DNA of 64,000 nt, taken from positions 1-64,000 of the forward strand of contig DAISXY010000009.1 in NCBI GenBank assembly GCA_036825615.1, read 5' to 3'. The stretch comes from JAICXG01 sp036825615 (lineage in GTDB: Bacteria > Verrucomicrobiota > Verrucomicrobiia > Chthoniobacterales > UBA10450). Made by a program: the position numbers and the translations under genes. Below, in pieces: positions 46,005 through 54,649 of the stretch. Each line of letters opens with the position of its first letter. Position 1 is the stretch's first letter. The notes below the pieces were generated by a model. It was not told the DNA's origin, did not search any database, and saw only the letters and a program-made list of their open reading frames with translations.

Positions 46005-46164
46005 AAAGAAATCCTTTTCTTCCAAGATCGCGCCGAGCCAAACGGACGGCCGTGTCGCTCGCTGCCGCGACTGGGCGAAGGGTGCGCCCTCCGCGGCTCC
46101 CGGGGGACGAGCGGAGAAAAGGCTTGCCTGACAATGCTGGTGCAATACAAACGGCCGTAAAACC

Positions 46165-46644
46165 ATGAAATCCGCATTAATCATTCGCTTATCTCTGCTC
46201 GCACCTTTGTTATTCGGTGGGTTTGCCTCATTCACCTTTGCGCAGGAGTCTCGCTGGGGATCGCCCGAGGAGGAGACGGTGAAGTTCATCATTGCCTCCG
46301 AAGCAAAGTGGGCCAACTCGGCCTGTAGTCCGCAGCCGGATCTGAAAGAGATCATCGCGGATGATTTCCAAGGGACATCGCCAAGCGGACGGCGCTACGG
46401 CAAGAAGGACGCGATCAGCACAGACACCGAACCGCTCGGGCGCGACTGCAAACTGGGCGAGGTAAAGGTGAGATTTTTCGGCGACTCGATCGCGCTCGCC
46501 TATGGAGAGGAAAGCGCGGTTTCCAAGGATAAAGATGGCAAGGAGTCAAAGCGCTGTCTGATCTGGACCGACACCTGGCTCAAACGCGGCGGCAAATGGC
46601 AGATCGTGGCGGCGCAGGATACCAAGATACCTTGTAAGTCTTAG
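46165..46644 (+). CDS. Secreted NTF2-like (SnoaL/DUF4440) protein
   Basis: A 159-residue protein with a clear signal peptide (LLAPLLFGGFASFTFAQ, cut near residue 26). The mature part has the small cone-shaped NTF2-like pattern: a helix with FIIASEAKWANS, IIADDFQGTSPSG, and strands VRFFGDSIALAYGEES and TDTWLKRGGKWQIVAAQ. Two cysteines (in SACSP and RDCK) and another pair near the end could form disulfides. Such periplasmic NTF2 proteins bind small molecules; catalytic function is unknown. It is divergent from the SRPBCC gene at 46004. Confidence 0.8.
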   Translation: MKSALIIRLSLLAPLLFGGFASFTFAQESRWGSPEEETVKFIIASEAKWANSACSPQPDLKEIIADDFQGTSPSGRRYGKKDAISTDTEPLGRDCKLGEVKVRFFGDSIALAYGEESAVSKDKDGKESKRCLIWTDTWLKRGGKWQIVAAQDTKIPCKS

Positions 46645-46864
46645 GCGCTCGCCAGGTCGTGTAACACCACGCTCTTGCGCTCTTCCCCTCCGAGCCGACC
46701 GCCTAGCGATAGGATAGCTCGGCGCGGTAAGCGACGCGGGCTTTGCAATGAAACGACGCCAGGAGCAAGATTGGAAACCCAGCGGCGGCATCTCGGCGAC
46801 GGTCGGCCCGAGGGCGGGCCGGCTCCAAACCGCTTCAGCTGACAAGCGGAAGTGACCCCAGACC

Positions 46865-47569
46865 TCAGCAGCCCGCGAGGTCCAGATGAGGGAGAGGGCC
46901 GGGCTGAAGCTCGAGCGGTGGCAGGTTACGGCGGAAGAGTCTGGCACCGGCGTTGCCCTTGAGAAGGATCGAACTCTGCTCGATCCGCAACATCGCTCCT
47001 TCGCGCAGGCCAATGACTGGCGTCTCGTTTTCCTCCAGAAATTGCCGAATCCGTTCTTCGCGCGTCTCGCCCATGTGGGTCGAGTCCGGTTCGGGATCGA
47101 GGTAATGGGGATTGATCTGGAAGGAGACCAGGCCTAACGAGTCAAAGGATGGCGGCTGGACGATCGGCATGTCATTGGTCGTCTTAATGGTCGGCCCGGC
47201 GACATTCGAGCCGGCGCTCGACCCGAGATAAGGCACGCCCGCCCTGACACGGTCGCGGATGGGGTCGAGCAGGTTTAACTCATAAAGGCGGTTGAGGAGA
47301 CGAAAGGTGTTCCCGCCGCCGATGAAGATCGCCTTCGCTTCATTGACGGCCGTGATGACATCGGTCGCTTCGTGGAGGGGATCAACCGCGTAACCCATCT
47401 GCGCGAAACGTTCCCTGACCCTTTCGGCATAGGCGTTCTGGTCGTGCAAGGCGAAGGGGAGAAAGAGGAGACGGGGCGTGTCACCCAAGAAGTCGCGGAT
47501 CTCGGTTTCCGCGTAATCAAGATAGTTGCCGCCAAAGGTCGTCGAGGTGCTTAGGAGTAGAAGGCGCAT
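46865..47569 (-). CDS. pepE: Dipeptidase E (alpha-aspartyl dipeptidase, peptidase S51)
   Basis: A 234-residue cytoplasmic Ser peptidase that cleaves Asp-X dipeptides. The ATG at 47569 (MRLLLLSTSTTFGG) fits the family N-terminus; the open frame upstream runs through a heptamer-type repeat. Signature blocks are AIFIGGGNTFRLLNRLYE, the nucleophile Ser elbow PYLGSSAGSNVAGPTI, and the later QINPHYLDPEPDSTHMGETR with the catalytic His. Stands alone, with no obvious operon partner. Confidence 0.93.
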   Translation of the reverse strand: MRLLLLSTSTTFGGNYLDYAETEIRDFLGDTPRLLFLPFALHDQNAYAERVRERFAQMGYAVDPLHEATDVITAVNEAKAIFIGGGNTFRLLNRLYELNLLDPIRDRVRAGVPYLGSSAGSNVAGPTIKTTNDMPIVQPPSFDSLGLVSFQINPHYLDPEPDSTHMGETREERIRQFLEENETPVIGLREGAMLRIEQSSILLKGNAGARLFRRNLPPLELQPGPLPHLDLAGC

Positions 47570-48041
47570 CCGCTGAAAGTGAAAAGTGACAGGTGACGAG
47601 TCAAAAGAAAGAGAAAAGCAGCTGTGGCTGGGAGACTGTTGGAAACTTGCGGTTGCCCTCACCGGCGGCTGGCGCCGTGCGCCTCTCTCACAGGGAGAGG
47701 GAGTTGCGCGTACTCATTTGGAGTTGATCGCGCTCCACTCTCGCCCCGAGGGCCGTAACGCAGCTTGCGGAGCAAGCGAGGCCGGGCTTTGCTTCTCTCC
47801 CGCGGCGAAAACGCAGCTCGCACAGCAAGCGAGGCCGGGCTTTCAAAGACCCACGCGGGTAACGCGGCAGTGAGGCACCGCGCATGGCGTATCAGCTTGC
47901 GATAAATGCCGCCGATTTTTTCAACAGTCTGCCAGATGGTTATCCTGGGCATCAGTGATGGCTTGGCCGCGCTGGGGCACACTTTTCGAATCGCTGATTG
48001 AAAAGAGGCGCTGCCCGGGGAACTTGGGACCTGACACCCGC
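47570..48041. other. Intergenic region with heptamer-like run and dispersed repeats
   Basis: From 47575 to 47602 the sequence runs in 7-bp steps (GAAAGTG, AAAAGTG, ACAGGTG, ACGAGTC), a degenerate heptamer array. From about 47653 to 47885 there are copies of a dispersed repeat: CCCTCACCGGCGGC...CGCCTCTC, then two units around CGAGGCCGGGCTTT (near 47777 and 47837). These match the tandem repeats at 61.2-61.8 kb. No gene is supported; the next gene starts at 48042. Confidence 0.75.
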
Positions 48042-48611
48042 ATGGGCATTTCCGAATATATCCTTGCTCTCATGTCGATCGTTGTCGGCCTCGCCATGAC
48101 CCAACTACTGGGCGGCGCGGCTGAGATCGTGCAACCTGGCCGCTCGGTTCGGACTTACTGGATCCATAGCGCCTGGATGATCTATCTCTTTGTCACACTC
48201 ATCCATTTTTGGTGGTGGGAGTTCGGGCTGATGCGGATCCAAAGCTGGACCTTTCTTCCCTATGCCTTTGTCATCTGCTTCGCCGTCCTGCTCTATTTCC
48301 TCGTCGCTCTGCTCGTTCCGCAGCATCTCGGCAGCCAAACCGATCTAAAGGAATACTTTTATGGCCGCCGCAGCTGGTTTTTTGGCACGATGGCGGCAAT
48401 CCAGTTAGTCGATTTCGGTGATACCCTCGTCAAAGGCTGGACTTATTTCCGCGGGCTCGGGATAGAGTATCCGATAAGAAATCTTGCGATCCTCGTGCTC
48501 TCGATTCTAGCGATGAGGACGCGCAAGGAGTGGTTCCATGCCGCGATGGTTCTCCTTCTGATCGCTTACCAGGTGCTCTGGATCATGCGCCACTTCAACC
48601 GCGCAGGATAA
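48042..48611 (+). CDS. Polytopic membrane protein of unknown function
   Basis: A 189-residue integral membrane protein. ATG 48042 (MGISEYILALMSIVVGLAMTQ) is chosen since it opens a first membrane segment; the frame extends further upstream without coding character. Five or six hydrophobic segments are visible, including YWIHSAWMIYLFVTLIHFWW, LPYAFVICFAVLLYFLVALL, and two near the C-terminus. Aromatic-rich (many Trp/Phe). No family, motif or catalytic residue was recognised. Confidence 0.7.
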   Translation: MGISEYILALMSIVVGLAMTQLLGGAAEIVQPGRSVRTYWIHSAWMIYLFVTLIHFWWWEFGLMRIQSWTFLPYAFVICFAVLLYFLVALLVPQHLGSQTDLKEYFYGRRSWFFGTMAAIQLVDFGDTLVKGWTYFRGLGIEYPIRNLAILVLSILAMRTRKEWFHAAMVLLLIAYQVLWIMRHFNRAG

Positions 48612-48616
48612 AAGCC

Positions 48617-48644
48617 GGGAGCTGGGAGCTAAGAGCCAGGAGCT
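48617..48644. repeat. Degenerate heptamer array (GGGAGCT unit)
   Basis: Four 7-bp units in tandem (GGGAGCT, GGGAGCT, AAGAGCC, AGGAGCT) lie 6 nt after the membrane-protein stop. No matching inverted arm is clear on the right, where the next minus-strand gene ends at 48669. Confidence 0.7.
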
Positions 48645-48668
48645 ACAAAGAAAGCGGGAGCGCCAATT

Positions 48669-49523
48669 CTAAAGCTTGTATAGCTCCGCCAGCGCGACGC
48701 CATGAGATATTCCGTCAACCGGCTGAAGCACAGCGGTGTAGGAGCCACGCGGCAGAGTCATGAGAATGGCTGGTTCGGTTGCCTGGGTGGGAGCAAGCCC
48801 GGTCGCCGCGATCTCCGAGGCTTGCGTATCCTGCCAGTTATCGTTGCTCGCGAGGAGATTGCCGTCGGCATCGAAAAGATCCAGGCGTGGGTCAGTCAGG
48901 CCGGCGAGACCGAAGAGCTTAAGCGACGGCCCAAGGGCGCGCACGAGAACGGTCTGATCATCACCATTGGCAATAACCAGCCCGGTGATCATCGGATCGG
49001 TGCTGCCCTGGACGGCGCCGCGGGTACTGATGTTATCCAAGCCAAAGCCTATGGTGACGCTGATATCATAGACTTCGATCAGGGTGGTCCCGCTGAGACT
49101 GAGTGCATCAGTGCCATTTCCACGGACAATCGCGGTGTAGCTGCCGGGCGGGAGCACGATGAGAATGGCTGATTCGAGCGGGTTATTCGGGGCAAGGTTG
49201 GTCGCTTCGATGTCCGCTTCCTGGTCGTCAGCCCAATTATCGTTGGTCGCAATGATCGCGCCGGTAACATCGTGCAGTTCCAGCGTGGGATCGGGCAGCC
49301 CAGTGAGTCCGAAATTAGCCAGCGACGGGCCGAGGGCGCGGACGAGGATTTTTCTCCCGACGCTGCCGCCGACGATGAATCCGCCGATCACCGCGGTAAC
49401 ATCGTCGCCGAGAAAAGGCGGCGGAATTTCCACCCGGGTCGACAGATTAAGGAAGGAGGCCGGGGCGAGCGCGGGGTTGAGGGAGGCGATCAGGCCAAGC
49501 AGGAAGACGAGCGATTTCTTCAT
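48669..49523 (-). CDS. Secreted protein of two LGPSL-type modules
   Basis: A 284-residue exported protein from the ATG at 49523 (signal peptide LVFLLGLIASLNPALAPAS). The mature part is two tandem copies of an uncharacterised module of about 125 residues: (V/I)xGGFIVGG, (I/V)LVRALGPSL, LTDPRLDLFD/LPDPTLELHD, NDNWxDxQ, GLAPxxxxEPAIL/NLAPNNPLESAIL, GSYTAxx and xEVYD/AELYKL. The same module forms the C-terminus of the arylsulfotransferase at 20120-22423. It may be a beta-sandwich attachment or export domain; function is not known. Confidence 0.8.
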   Translation of the reverse strand: MKKSLVFLLGLIASLNPALAPASFLNLSTRVEIPPPFLGDDVTAVIGGFIVGGSVGRKILVRALGPSLANFGLTGLPDPTLELHDVTGAIIATNDNWADDQEADIEATNLAPNNPLESAILIVLPPGSYTAIVRGNGTDALSLSGTTLIEVYDISVTIGFGLDNISTRGAVQGSTDPMITGLVIANGDDQTVLVRALGPSLKLFGLAGLTDPRLDLFDADGNLLASNDNWQDTQASEIAATGLAPTQATEPAILMTLPRGSYTAVLQPVDGISHGVALAELYKL

Positions 49524-49587
49524 TGGCTTCGTCGTGTCGCATAAGGCTACAACCCTCGGCGACGCGGTCAAGGGCGGCGTGATGCGA

Positions 49588-49671
49588 GAATCGTGAATTG
49601 TGAATTGTGAACGTCACCGATCGGCATTCGATCGCCGATTCCATGATTCGCGAATCGCGATTCACGATTCG
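49588..49671. repeat. Inverted heptamer array (GAATTGT/GAATCGT unit)
   Basis: Left arm: GAATCGT, GAATTGT, GAATTGT, GAACGTC (49588-49615). Right arm: ATGATTC, GCGAATC, GCGATTC, ACGATTC (about 49643-49670), which reads as GAATCGT, GAATCGC, GATTCGC, GAATCAT on the opposite strand. The array overlaps the last codons of the small minus-strand gene that ends at 49662. Confidence 0.85.
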
Positions 49672-49895
49672 ATCGACTCGGTGACACGGAGCCGGTCGAC
49701 GATCAAATCGCCGATCTCGAGCCGTTTGATTTTTGCTCGCCCAATAACCAAGCGCCCGATGGCGAGCGCCCCGATCGCGAAGGCTCCAGCGGCGAGCGCT
49801 CCGAGGGCGACCGCGCCGATAGTTTGCGACCCGAACGCGACCGAGCGCGCCCGCAGCCGGCCCGGTTCCATTGCAGCTTTATAGAGATCACTCAT
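49662..49895 (-). CDS. Small five-residue-repeat protein
   Basis: A 77-residue protein whose middle and C-terminal part repeats every five residues with a small or hydrophobic pattern: GAVALGALAAGAFAIGALAI, GRLVIGRAKIKRLEIGDLIV, DRLRV. This resembles a right-handed beta-helix or pentapeptide-like coil. There is no signal peptide. The Arg/Lys content rises toward the C-terminus. Relatives appear to exist in other bacteria, but no function is known to me. Its last six codons lie in the heptamer array. Confidence 0.6.
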   Translation of the reverse strand: MSDLYKAAMEPGRLRARSVAFGSQTIGAVALGALAAGAFAIGALAIGRLVIGRAKIKRLEIGDLIVDRLRVTESIES

Positions 49896-50397
49896 ATCAC
49901 GTCCAGCTCCTCACTCTGTTCTTTCGACCCCGCAGACGGTGGAAGCAAGACTCGGTTGCTTGGATAAGTGGAAACCAAGGGCGAGCGCCAAGATGAAGAG
50001 GCAGTTGAGTAACCCGGCTTGCGGCCGAGCGACCAACAGCCAGAAGCGGGAGCGCTGGAGTTGTGGCCTGGCATCGTCCGAGCGCGGTAAAGTGGCAGCG
50101 GAATCTCGGTTCTTCTAGCCGAGGTAATCGCGTCTTCACACAATTGTAACTTGCACCTGTCGAGCCTGCTTCTATAGAGCCTCGGGGCGGTTGAATTTGG
50201 CCATGCTATGAATCCCGCTGTGCCGGTTCCTCAGAAACTGCGCGCCCGGCCTGCGCCTGGTGATTTCCTTTTCCGCACCGGCGCGAAATGCGACAAACAC
50301 GGCCACGTTCTGTGAAGGCTAAATCGACATTTCCCGGCGGTATAACACAGAAAATAGCCAGCTGAAACAATCAGTTACTTCGTAAGGAGGCACTCTT
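49896..50397. other. Intergenic region upstream of the tyrosinase-VWA gene
   Basis: A 500-bp stretch with no supported gene. Short open frames occur (minus strand 49892-50143; plus strand 50208-50315) but lack a family or a ribosome binding site. A strong Shine-Dalgarno AAGGAGG at 50384-50390 lies 7 nt before the ATG of the next gene. The promoter of that gene is expected here but no clear boxes were found. Confidence 0.5.
50384..50390 (+). promoter_or_regulatory. Strong ribosome binding site of the tyrosinase-VWA gene
   Basis: A perfect AAGGAGG, 7 nt before the ATG at 50398. Most other genes of the window lack such a strong Shine-Dalgarno site, so this one is expected to be translated well. 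Confidence 0.85.
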
Positions 50398-53352
50398 ATG
50401 GCCCTGGGAGATGGAATCCGAAGAAATTTCGCGAAACTCCCGCAGTCCGAGCGGGACAAATTTGTCGCCGCAGTCAAGAAGATGCACGACAACCTGCAAT
50501 TTTCCGATGGCAGCAGCTTCTTCGCCAAGCTGGAGCAAGCTCACGAGTTTGCCCATGCCTCAAACACCAGTCCGCACGACCCGGCGGTCTTTCTGCTGTG
50601 GCATCGCGAGTTGCTTCATCAGTTCGAGACACTGCTGCGCGCCGCCGACCCTGATCTTTCCCTGCACTATTGGGATTGGACCGAAGATCCACGCAACGCC
50701 GCTGACGGGATGGGTGGCCACATTAACTTGATGACCGGATCGCAAATGGGTGATGATGGCAGTAGCGGGATTAATCAGGCCAATCACCCTCACACCGGTG
50801 GAGGCGATGTCGGTAATCCTTTCCCCAACTTTGAAACCGAGCCAATCTCCACCGATCCCAATGCGGATCCTAACGACGACCCCGACCCGAAATTTCGAGT
50901 TACAGACTTCCCCGGCCACAGCGTAATCTGGCGCAATGTATCAGCGGGCGCGCCAAACGTCCCTTCGGATGCGACGGTGATCGCGCCGGCTGATTATCCC
51001 ACCTTCGTTACCAACACCAATCAGCCCCATGCAAACGTGCACAATTGGTTTGGGGGCACGCTCCAAATCGAACACCTCGCTGCCTTCGATCCATTCTTCT
51101 TTCTCTTTCACGCGAATTACGATCGGCTCTTCGCCTTGTGGCAATTGCAGGCTGGTCATCCGGAGCGACTCTCCGGAAACACCATCTTCGGGCCGTGGCT
51201 GACCAGCCATCAAACCGCGCTCACCTCGGGGATGGTGCCCTGGGACGGCAGCGTTAATCTGATTCCATGGGTCGCCGGTAACACGGAGCCGAGCGGAGGC
51301 GCCGATCCCAGTTTCACGGCCCAGAGTCCACGCGTTGTAACTCCGCCCTGTTACGACACCAACCCGCCACAGATCACTGTCGTGAACCCCGGCAACCTGA
51401 TCAATTTCAATGATGTTCCCGCCGGGGAGACGGCGATGCGGGCGGCGGTATTCGACTGTGTGGTTTGCAAAGAGACGGTCAACTTTTCCATTTCCGCCGG
51501 CCCGAGCGGCCCGTATGGCGTCCTTATCGGGAATGCCCCGGTTAGTCCTAAGGCTGGCCATCAAACCGCGCGCATCTGGCTGAGCTTTACCGGCACAACC
51601 GCCGGCACGACTGCGCCTAACGGTTCGGTTACGATTCATTGCGCGGAGACAAACCAGGACTTCGTGTTTACCCTCCACGGTAACACCATCAACCGGCCAA
51701 GCGTGGCGGTGGAGCTGGTCCTGGATCAATCTGGTAGCATGAACCTGCCCGCAGGGACAACGCCCGGTGTGAGGCGAATGGATGTGTTGAAATCGGCGGC
51801 GGGAGTGTTCAAGGACATTATCCAGGGAGGTAACGCCGCAGGTTTGGTCCGCTTTGATACCCAAGCCTACGGACCCAGTGATTCAACTTTTCCTGGTCTG
51901 GCAATCACAAACATCGCTTCCGACAACGCGAGCGATTCGGGACGGCAGGCGCTCAAGAACGCGATCGACGGCCTCGACACAAATATCAGTGGCAGTACGT
52001 CGATTGGCGCCGGGGTGCAATTAGGTCGCAACCAACTCAACCCAGTGAGCGGTTTTGATAAGAAAGCAATGATTGTCTTTACCGATGGCCTGGAGAACAC
52101 GCCGCCAATGATTGCCGATGTGATGGGTTCGATCGGCAGTGACACATTTGCCATTGGCCTGGGCAGCGCGACCGATGTTTCCGTGGCGGCGCTAACTGCT
52201 CTCTGCAACAATCACAATGGTTTTGTCCTGCTCACAGATACGCTGACGCCTAATACCAGCGACTTCTTTTTGGTTAAGAAGTATTTCCTACAAGTTCTGG
52301 CTGGGGTACAAAACAACCAGGTCGTCGTCGATCCTGTAGGAAAACTCCTGCCCGGGCAAGTCATCTCGGTCCCGTTTCACTTGAGTGACGCTGACATTCA
52401 GGCAACCACCATTCTCTTGACCGATATTCCGGCACTGCGGATGCGTTTACGCACACCCGCGGGAGATATGATGGATCCAGTCGTTGCATCAAGTGTGGGA
52501 GCGGAATACACCGTCGGCCAGAACCTGGTCTTCTACCGTTATCTTCTGCCGGTCGCACTCGGTGCGGGCGCTCAATCTGGCACCTGGTGGGCGGTGCTCG
52601 AGATGGATCCGGCGATTGTCAAGCGTTGCAAAGAAGACCAGCGCTATGGCATCGCTGCGACTGCTGCGGTCGTAGAACAGCCCACCGTCTGCCAGGGCGT
52701 TCGTTACAGCGTCCATGTGCACGCGTGGTCGAACCTGCGCATGAAAGCGCGCGTGCTGCAGACGAGCTTTGTCCCTGGCGCCAGCCTCACAGTTCGTGCA
52801 CTGCTTACGGAATACAATATGCCGGTTGACCATCGCGCCACGGTCGTGGCGACGGTCACCCGGCCCGATGAGACCGAGTTCCATCTTCCGCTGAAAGAGG
52901 TTGAGCCCGGAGTTTTCGAGGCTCACACTGTCGCGGCGATACCCGGCGTCTACAAATTCCTGGTCCACGCCAGCGGGAAGACCTTGCGCGGCATTTCGTT
53001 CACGCGCGAACAATACTTAACGGCGGTGGCCTTCTACGGAGGCGACAATCCCCTGCCCACCAGCGATGGCGATGGGAGCGGCAAACTGCTTTGTTGCCTA
53101 CTGAACAGCCTCCTGCACGATCCAGGTTTTATTCGCTATCTGGAGGAGAGGAAAATCGACTTAAAGTCACTGCTGCATTGCCTCGAGGAATGTTGTACTG
53201 CGCGCGAAGTTTATGAACCCGGAAAAGGCGTGACTATTGGCAGTAGTAATCCCACAGCGAGCATCGCCAACTTGAGTCGCATGATCGCGAGCGACGAAAA
53301 GCTTCGCTCCGCCTTGGCGGATTTGGTCGGTAGCAGCGTAAACCCGCGGTGA
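50398..53352 (+). CDS. Tyrosinase - von Willebrand A fusion protein
   Basis: A 984-residue protein with no signal peptide. Residues 1-280 form a tyrosinase-type binuclear copper domain: CuA with His60 and His69 in SPHDPAVFLLWHRELLHQFE plus His49 or His53; CuB with His211 and His215 in QPHANVHNWFGG and His238 in FDPFFFLFHANYDRL. Residues about 320-430 are an Ig-like/beta-rich linker with a CVVC pair. Residues about 435-620 are a VWA domain with an intact MIDAS (LDQSGSM, Thr534 region, FTDG). After that come beta-rich domains and a cysteine cluster (LLCCLLN, HCLEECC) near the C-terminus. Tyrosinases oxidise phenols to quinones; the VWA may bind or cross-link a partner. This combined architecture is unusual. 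Confidence 0.88.
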   Translation: MALGDGIRRNFAKLPQSERDKFVAAVKKMHDNLQFSDGSSFFAKLEQAHEFAHASNTSPHDPAVFLLWHRELLHQFETLLRAADPDLSLHYWDWTEDPRNAADGMGGHINLMTGSQMGDDGSSGINQANHPHTGGGDVGNPFPNFETEPISTDPNADPNDDPDPKFRVTDFPGHSVIWRNVSAGAPNVPSDATVIAPADYPTFVTNTNQPHANVHNWFGGTLQIEHLAAFDPFFFLFHANYDRLFALWQLQAGHPERLSGNTIFGPWLTSHQTALTSGMVPWDGSVNLIPWVAGNTEPSGGADPSFTAQSPRVVTPPCYDTNPPQITVVNPGNLINFNDVPAGETAMRAAVFDCVVCKETVNFSISAGPSGPYGVLIGNAPVSPKAGHQTARIWLSFTGTTAGTTAPNGSVTIHCAETNQDFVFTLHGNTINRPSVAVELVLDQSGSMNLPAGTTPGVRRMDVLKSAAGVFKDIIQGGNAAGLVRFDTQAYGPSDSTFPGLAITNIASDNASDSGRQALKNAIDGLDTNISGSTSIGAGVQLGRNQLNPVSGFDKKAMIVFTDGLENTPPMIADVMGSIGSDTFAIGLGSATDVSVAALTALCNNHNGFVLLTDTLTPNTSDFFLVKKYFLQVLAGVQNNQVVVDPVGKLLPGQVISVPFHLSDADIQATTILLTDIPALRMRLRTPAGDMMDPVVASSVGAEYTVGQNLVFYRYLLPVALGAGAQSGTWWAVLEMDPAIVKRCKEDQRYGIAATAAVVEQPTVCQGVRYSVHVHAWSNLRMKARVLQTSFVPGASLTVRALLTEYNMPVDHRATVVATVTRPDETEFHLPLKEVEPGVFEAHTVAAIPGVYKFLVHASGKTLRGISFTREQYLTAVAFYGGDNPLPTSDGDGSGKLLCCLLNSLLHDPGFIRYLEERKIDLKSLLHCLEECCTAREVYEPGKGVTIGSSNPTASIANLSRMIASDEKLRSALADLVGSSVNPR

Positions 53353-53595
53353 GTCCGGGCCTGGCGACCTGCGGAGCCTTACGCCATACGAGCCAGAAGA
53401 GCGAGAATTACAGACCAACACTTTCAGAAGTCACACCTTTCGCGGCTTCGCGATTGCGCGCCTCGCTGAGATAATCGCTGCTGCAAAGGATTTTGCTTGC
53501 TTTCGTCTCCGCTTTGGCGGCAAAAGAGTGGGTTGCTACAGCGGCGAAGAAGGGAGTCCTGGCTCATGAATAATAGATGTCACTCCAGCATTGCA

Positions 53596-54649
53596 ATGAA
53601 GTTAATCGCGAACCTGGCTGTCTTGCTTTGCCTCTATTATTTCCCATTGGGATCGATGGAGGCTCAAAACTCGCGCTTCTTTAGTCCTCCGTTTTTTCCC
53701 ACGAGCACCTACGTCGACGCGCTCGTGGTGGCGGACTTTAACGCCGACGGCATTGCCGATGTTGCGACCTGCAACCTCCACTGGCGATAACCCTTGGCCG
53801 ATCAAAAGCCGCGATCTCAATGGTGATGGTAAACCCGATTTGGTGGTCACTTATGCCCAATGGTGCGGCTGTGACACCGTCTCGCCATGGGTGAGCGTTT
53901 TCCTGGGCAACGGAGATGGCACTTTCCAAGCGCGGGTCGATTATCCGGTCGGCGTTTTGTACGAGTCTTATTCCGTCACAACAGGAGATATCAATCGGGA
54001 TGGCACACCCGACTTGATCGTCTCTAATACCTACGGATCCGTGGCCGTTCTTTTGGGAAACGGTGACGGCACCTTCGAAGCGGCGGTCGATTACCCTGTC
54101 AATGGAGCGTGGTCGTGCCTTGTCGGGGATTTCAATCGCGACGGTATTCCAGACGTCGTAACCGGTGGCGATTTTTACACTAACTTTGGGTCACTTAGCC
54201 TGTTGCTGGGGAATGGAGACGGCACGCTCCAGCCCTACGTTGAGTATGCCGCGGCCTCACCTTTTACAATGTCGGGCGCCGACCTAAATGGCGACGGTGC
54301 GCTGGATATCGCAGCCAGCAATCTCTTTGGTACTTCCGTTTCAATTCTCTTTAATCTCGGCGGCAGCCGGGTGTCTCTTACTTCTTCTGAAAATCCATCC
54401 CATGCCGGTGACCCGATCACCTTTACCACTACGGTGTCGCCGAGCTTTGCCGGGCCGGTCCCTAGTGGGGTGGTGAAATTCTTCGACGGCGACAGGCTTT
54501 TGGGCACCGGAGTTCTGAACAGGAACGAGGCAAGTATTACCCGCTCAACTCAGAAGCTCGGAATACACTCTATCACGGCGAGCTATCTCGGTGACAGCAC
54601 ATTCGTCCAGACTGATTCCAAGAAGCTGATCCAAAAAGTGCGCCGGTAA
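53596..54649 (+). pseudogene. FG-GAP repeat protein, frameshifted and internally shortened
   Basis: A secreted beta-propeller (integrin-like FG-GAP) protein read in two frames. The first frame (53596-53790) gives the signal peptide (LIANLAVLLCLYYFPLGSMEA) and one DFNADGIADVATCN repeat, then stops. The second frame (from about 53770) continues with TSTGDNPWPIKSRDLNGDGK and further blades (VFLGNGDGTF, VLLGNGDGTFEAA, DFNRDGIPDVV, LLLGNGDGTLQP) and a C-terminal Ig-like domain (PSGVVKFFDGDRLLGTG). The spacing between the first and second DxNxDG is only about 25 residues against the usual 60 or so, so about 100 nt with part of a blade seem deleted. Likely a real pseudogene, or an assembly collapse in repeats. 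Confidence 0.75.

Noticed and set aside
49892..50143. 83-codon minus-strand open frame
   Set aside because: Composition of random sequence, overlaps the start of a better gene.
50208..50315. 35-codon plus-strand open frame upstream of the tyrosinase gene
   Set aside because: Too short and no ribosome binding site; could not be supported.
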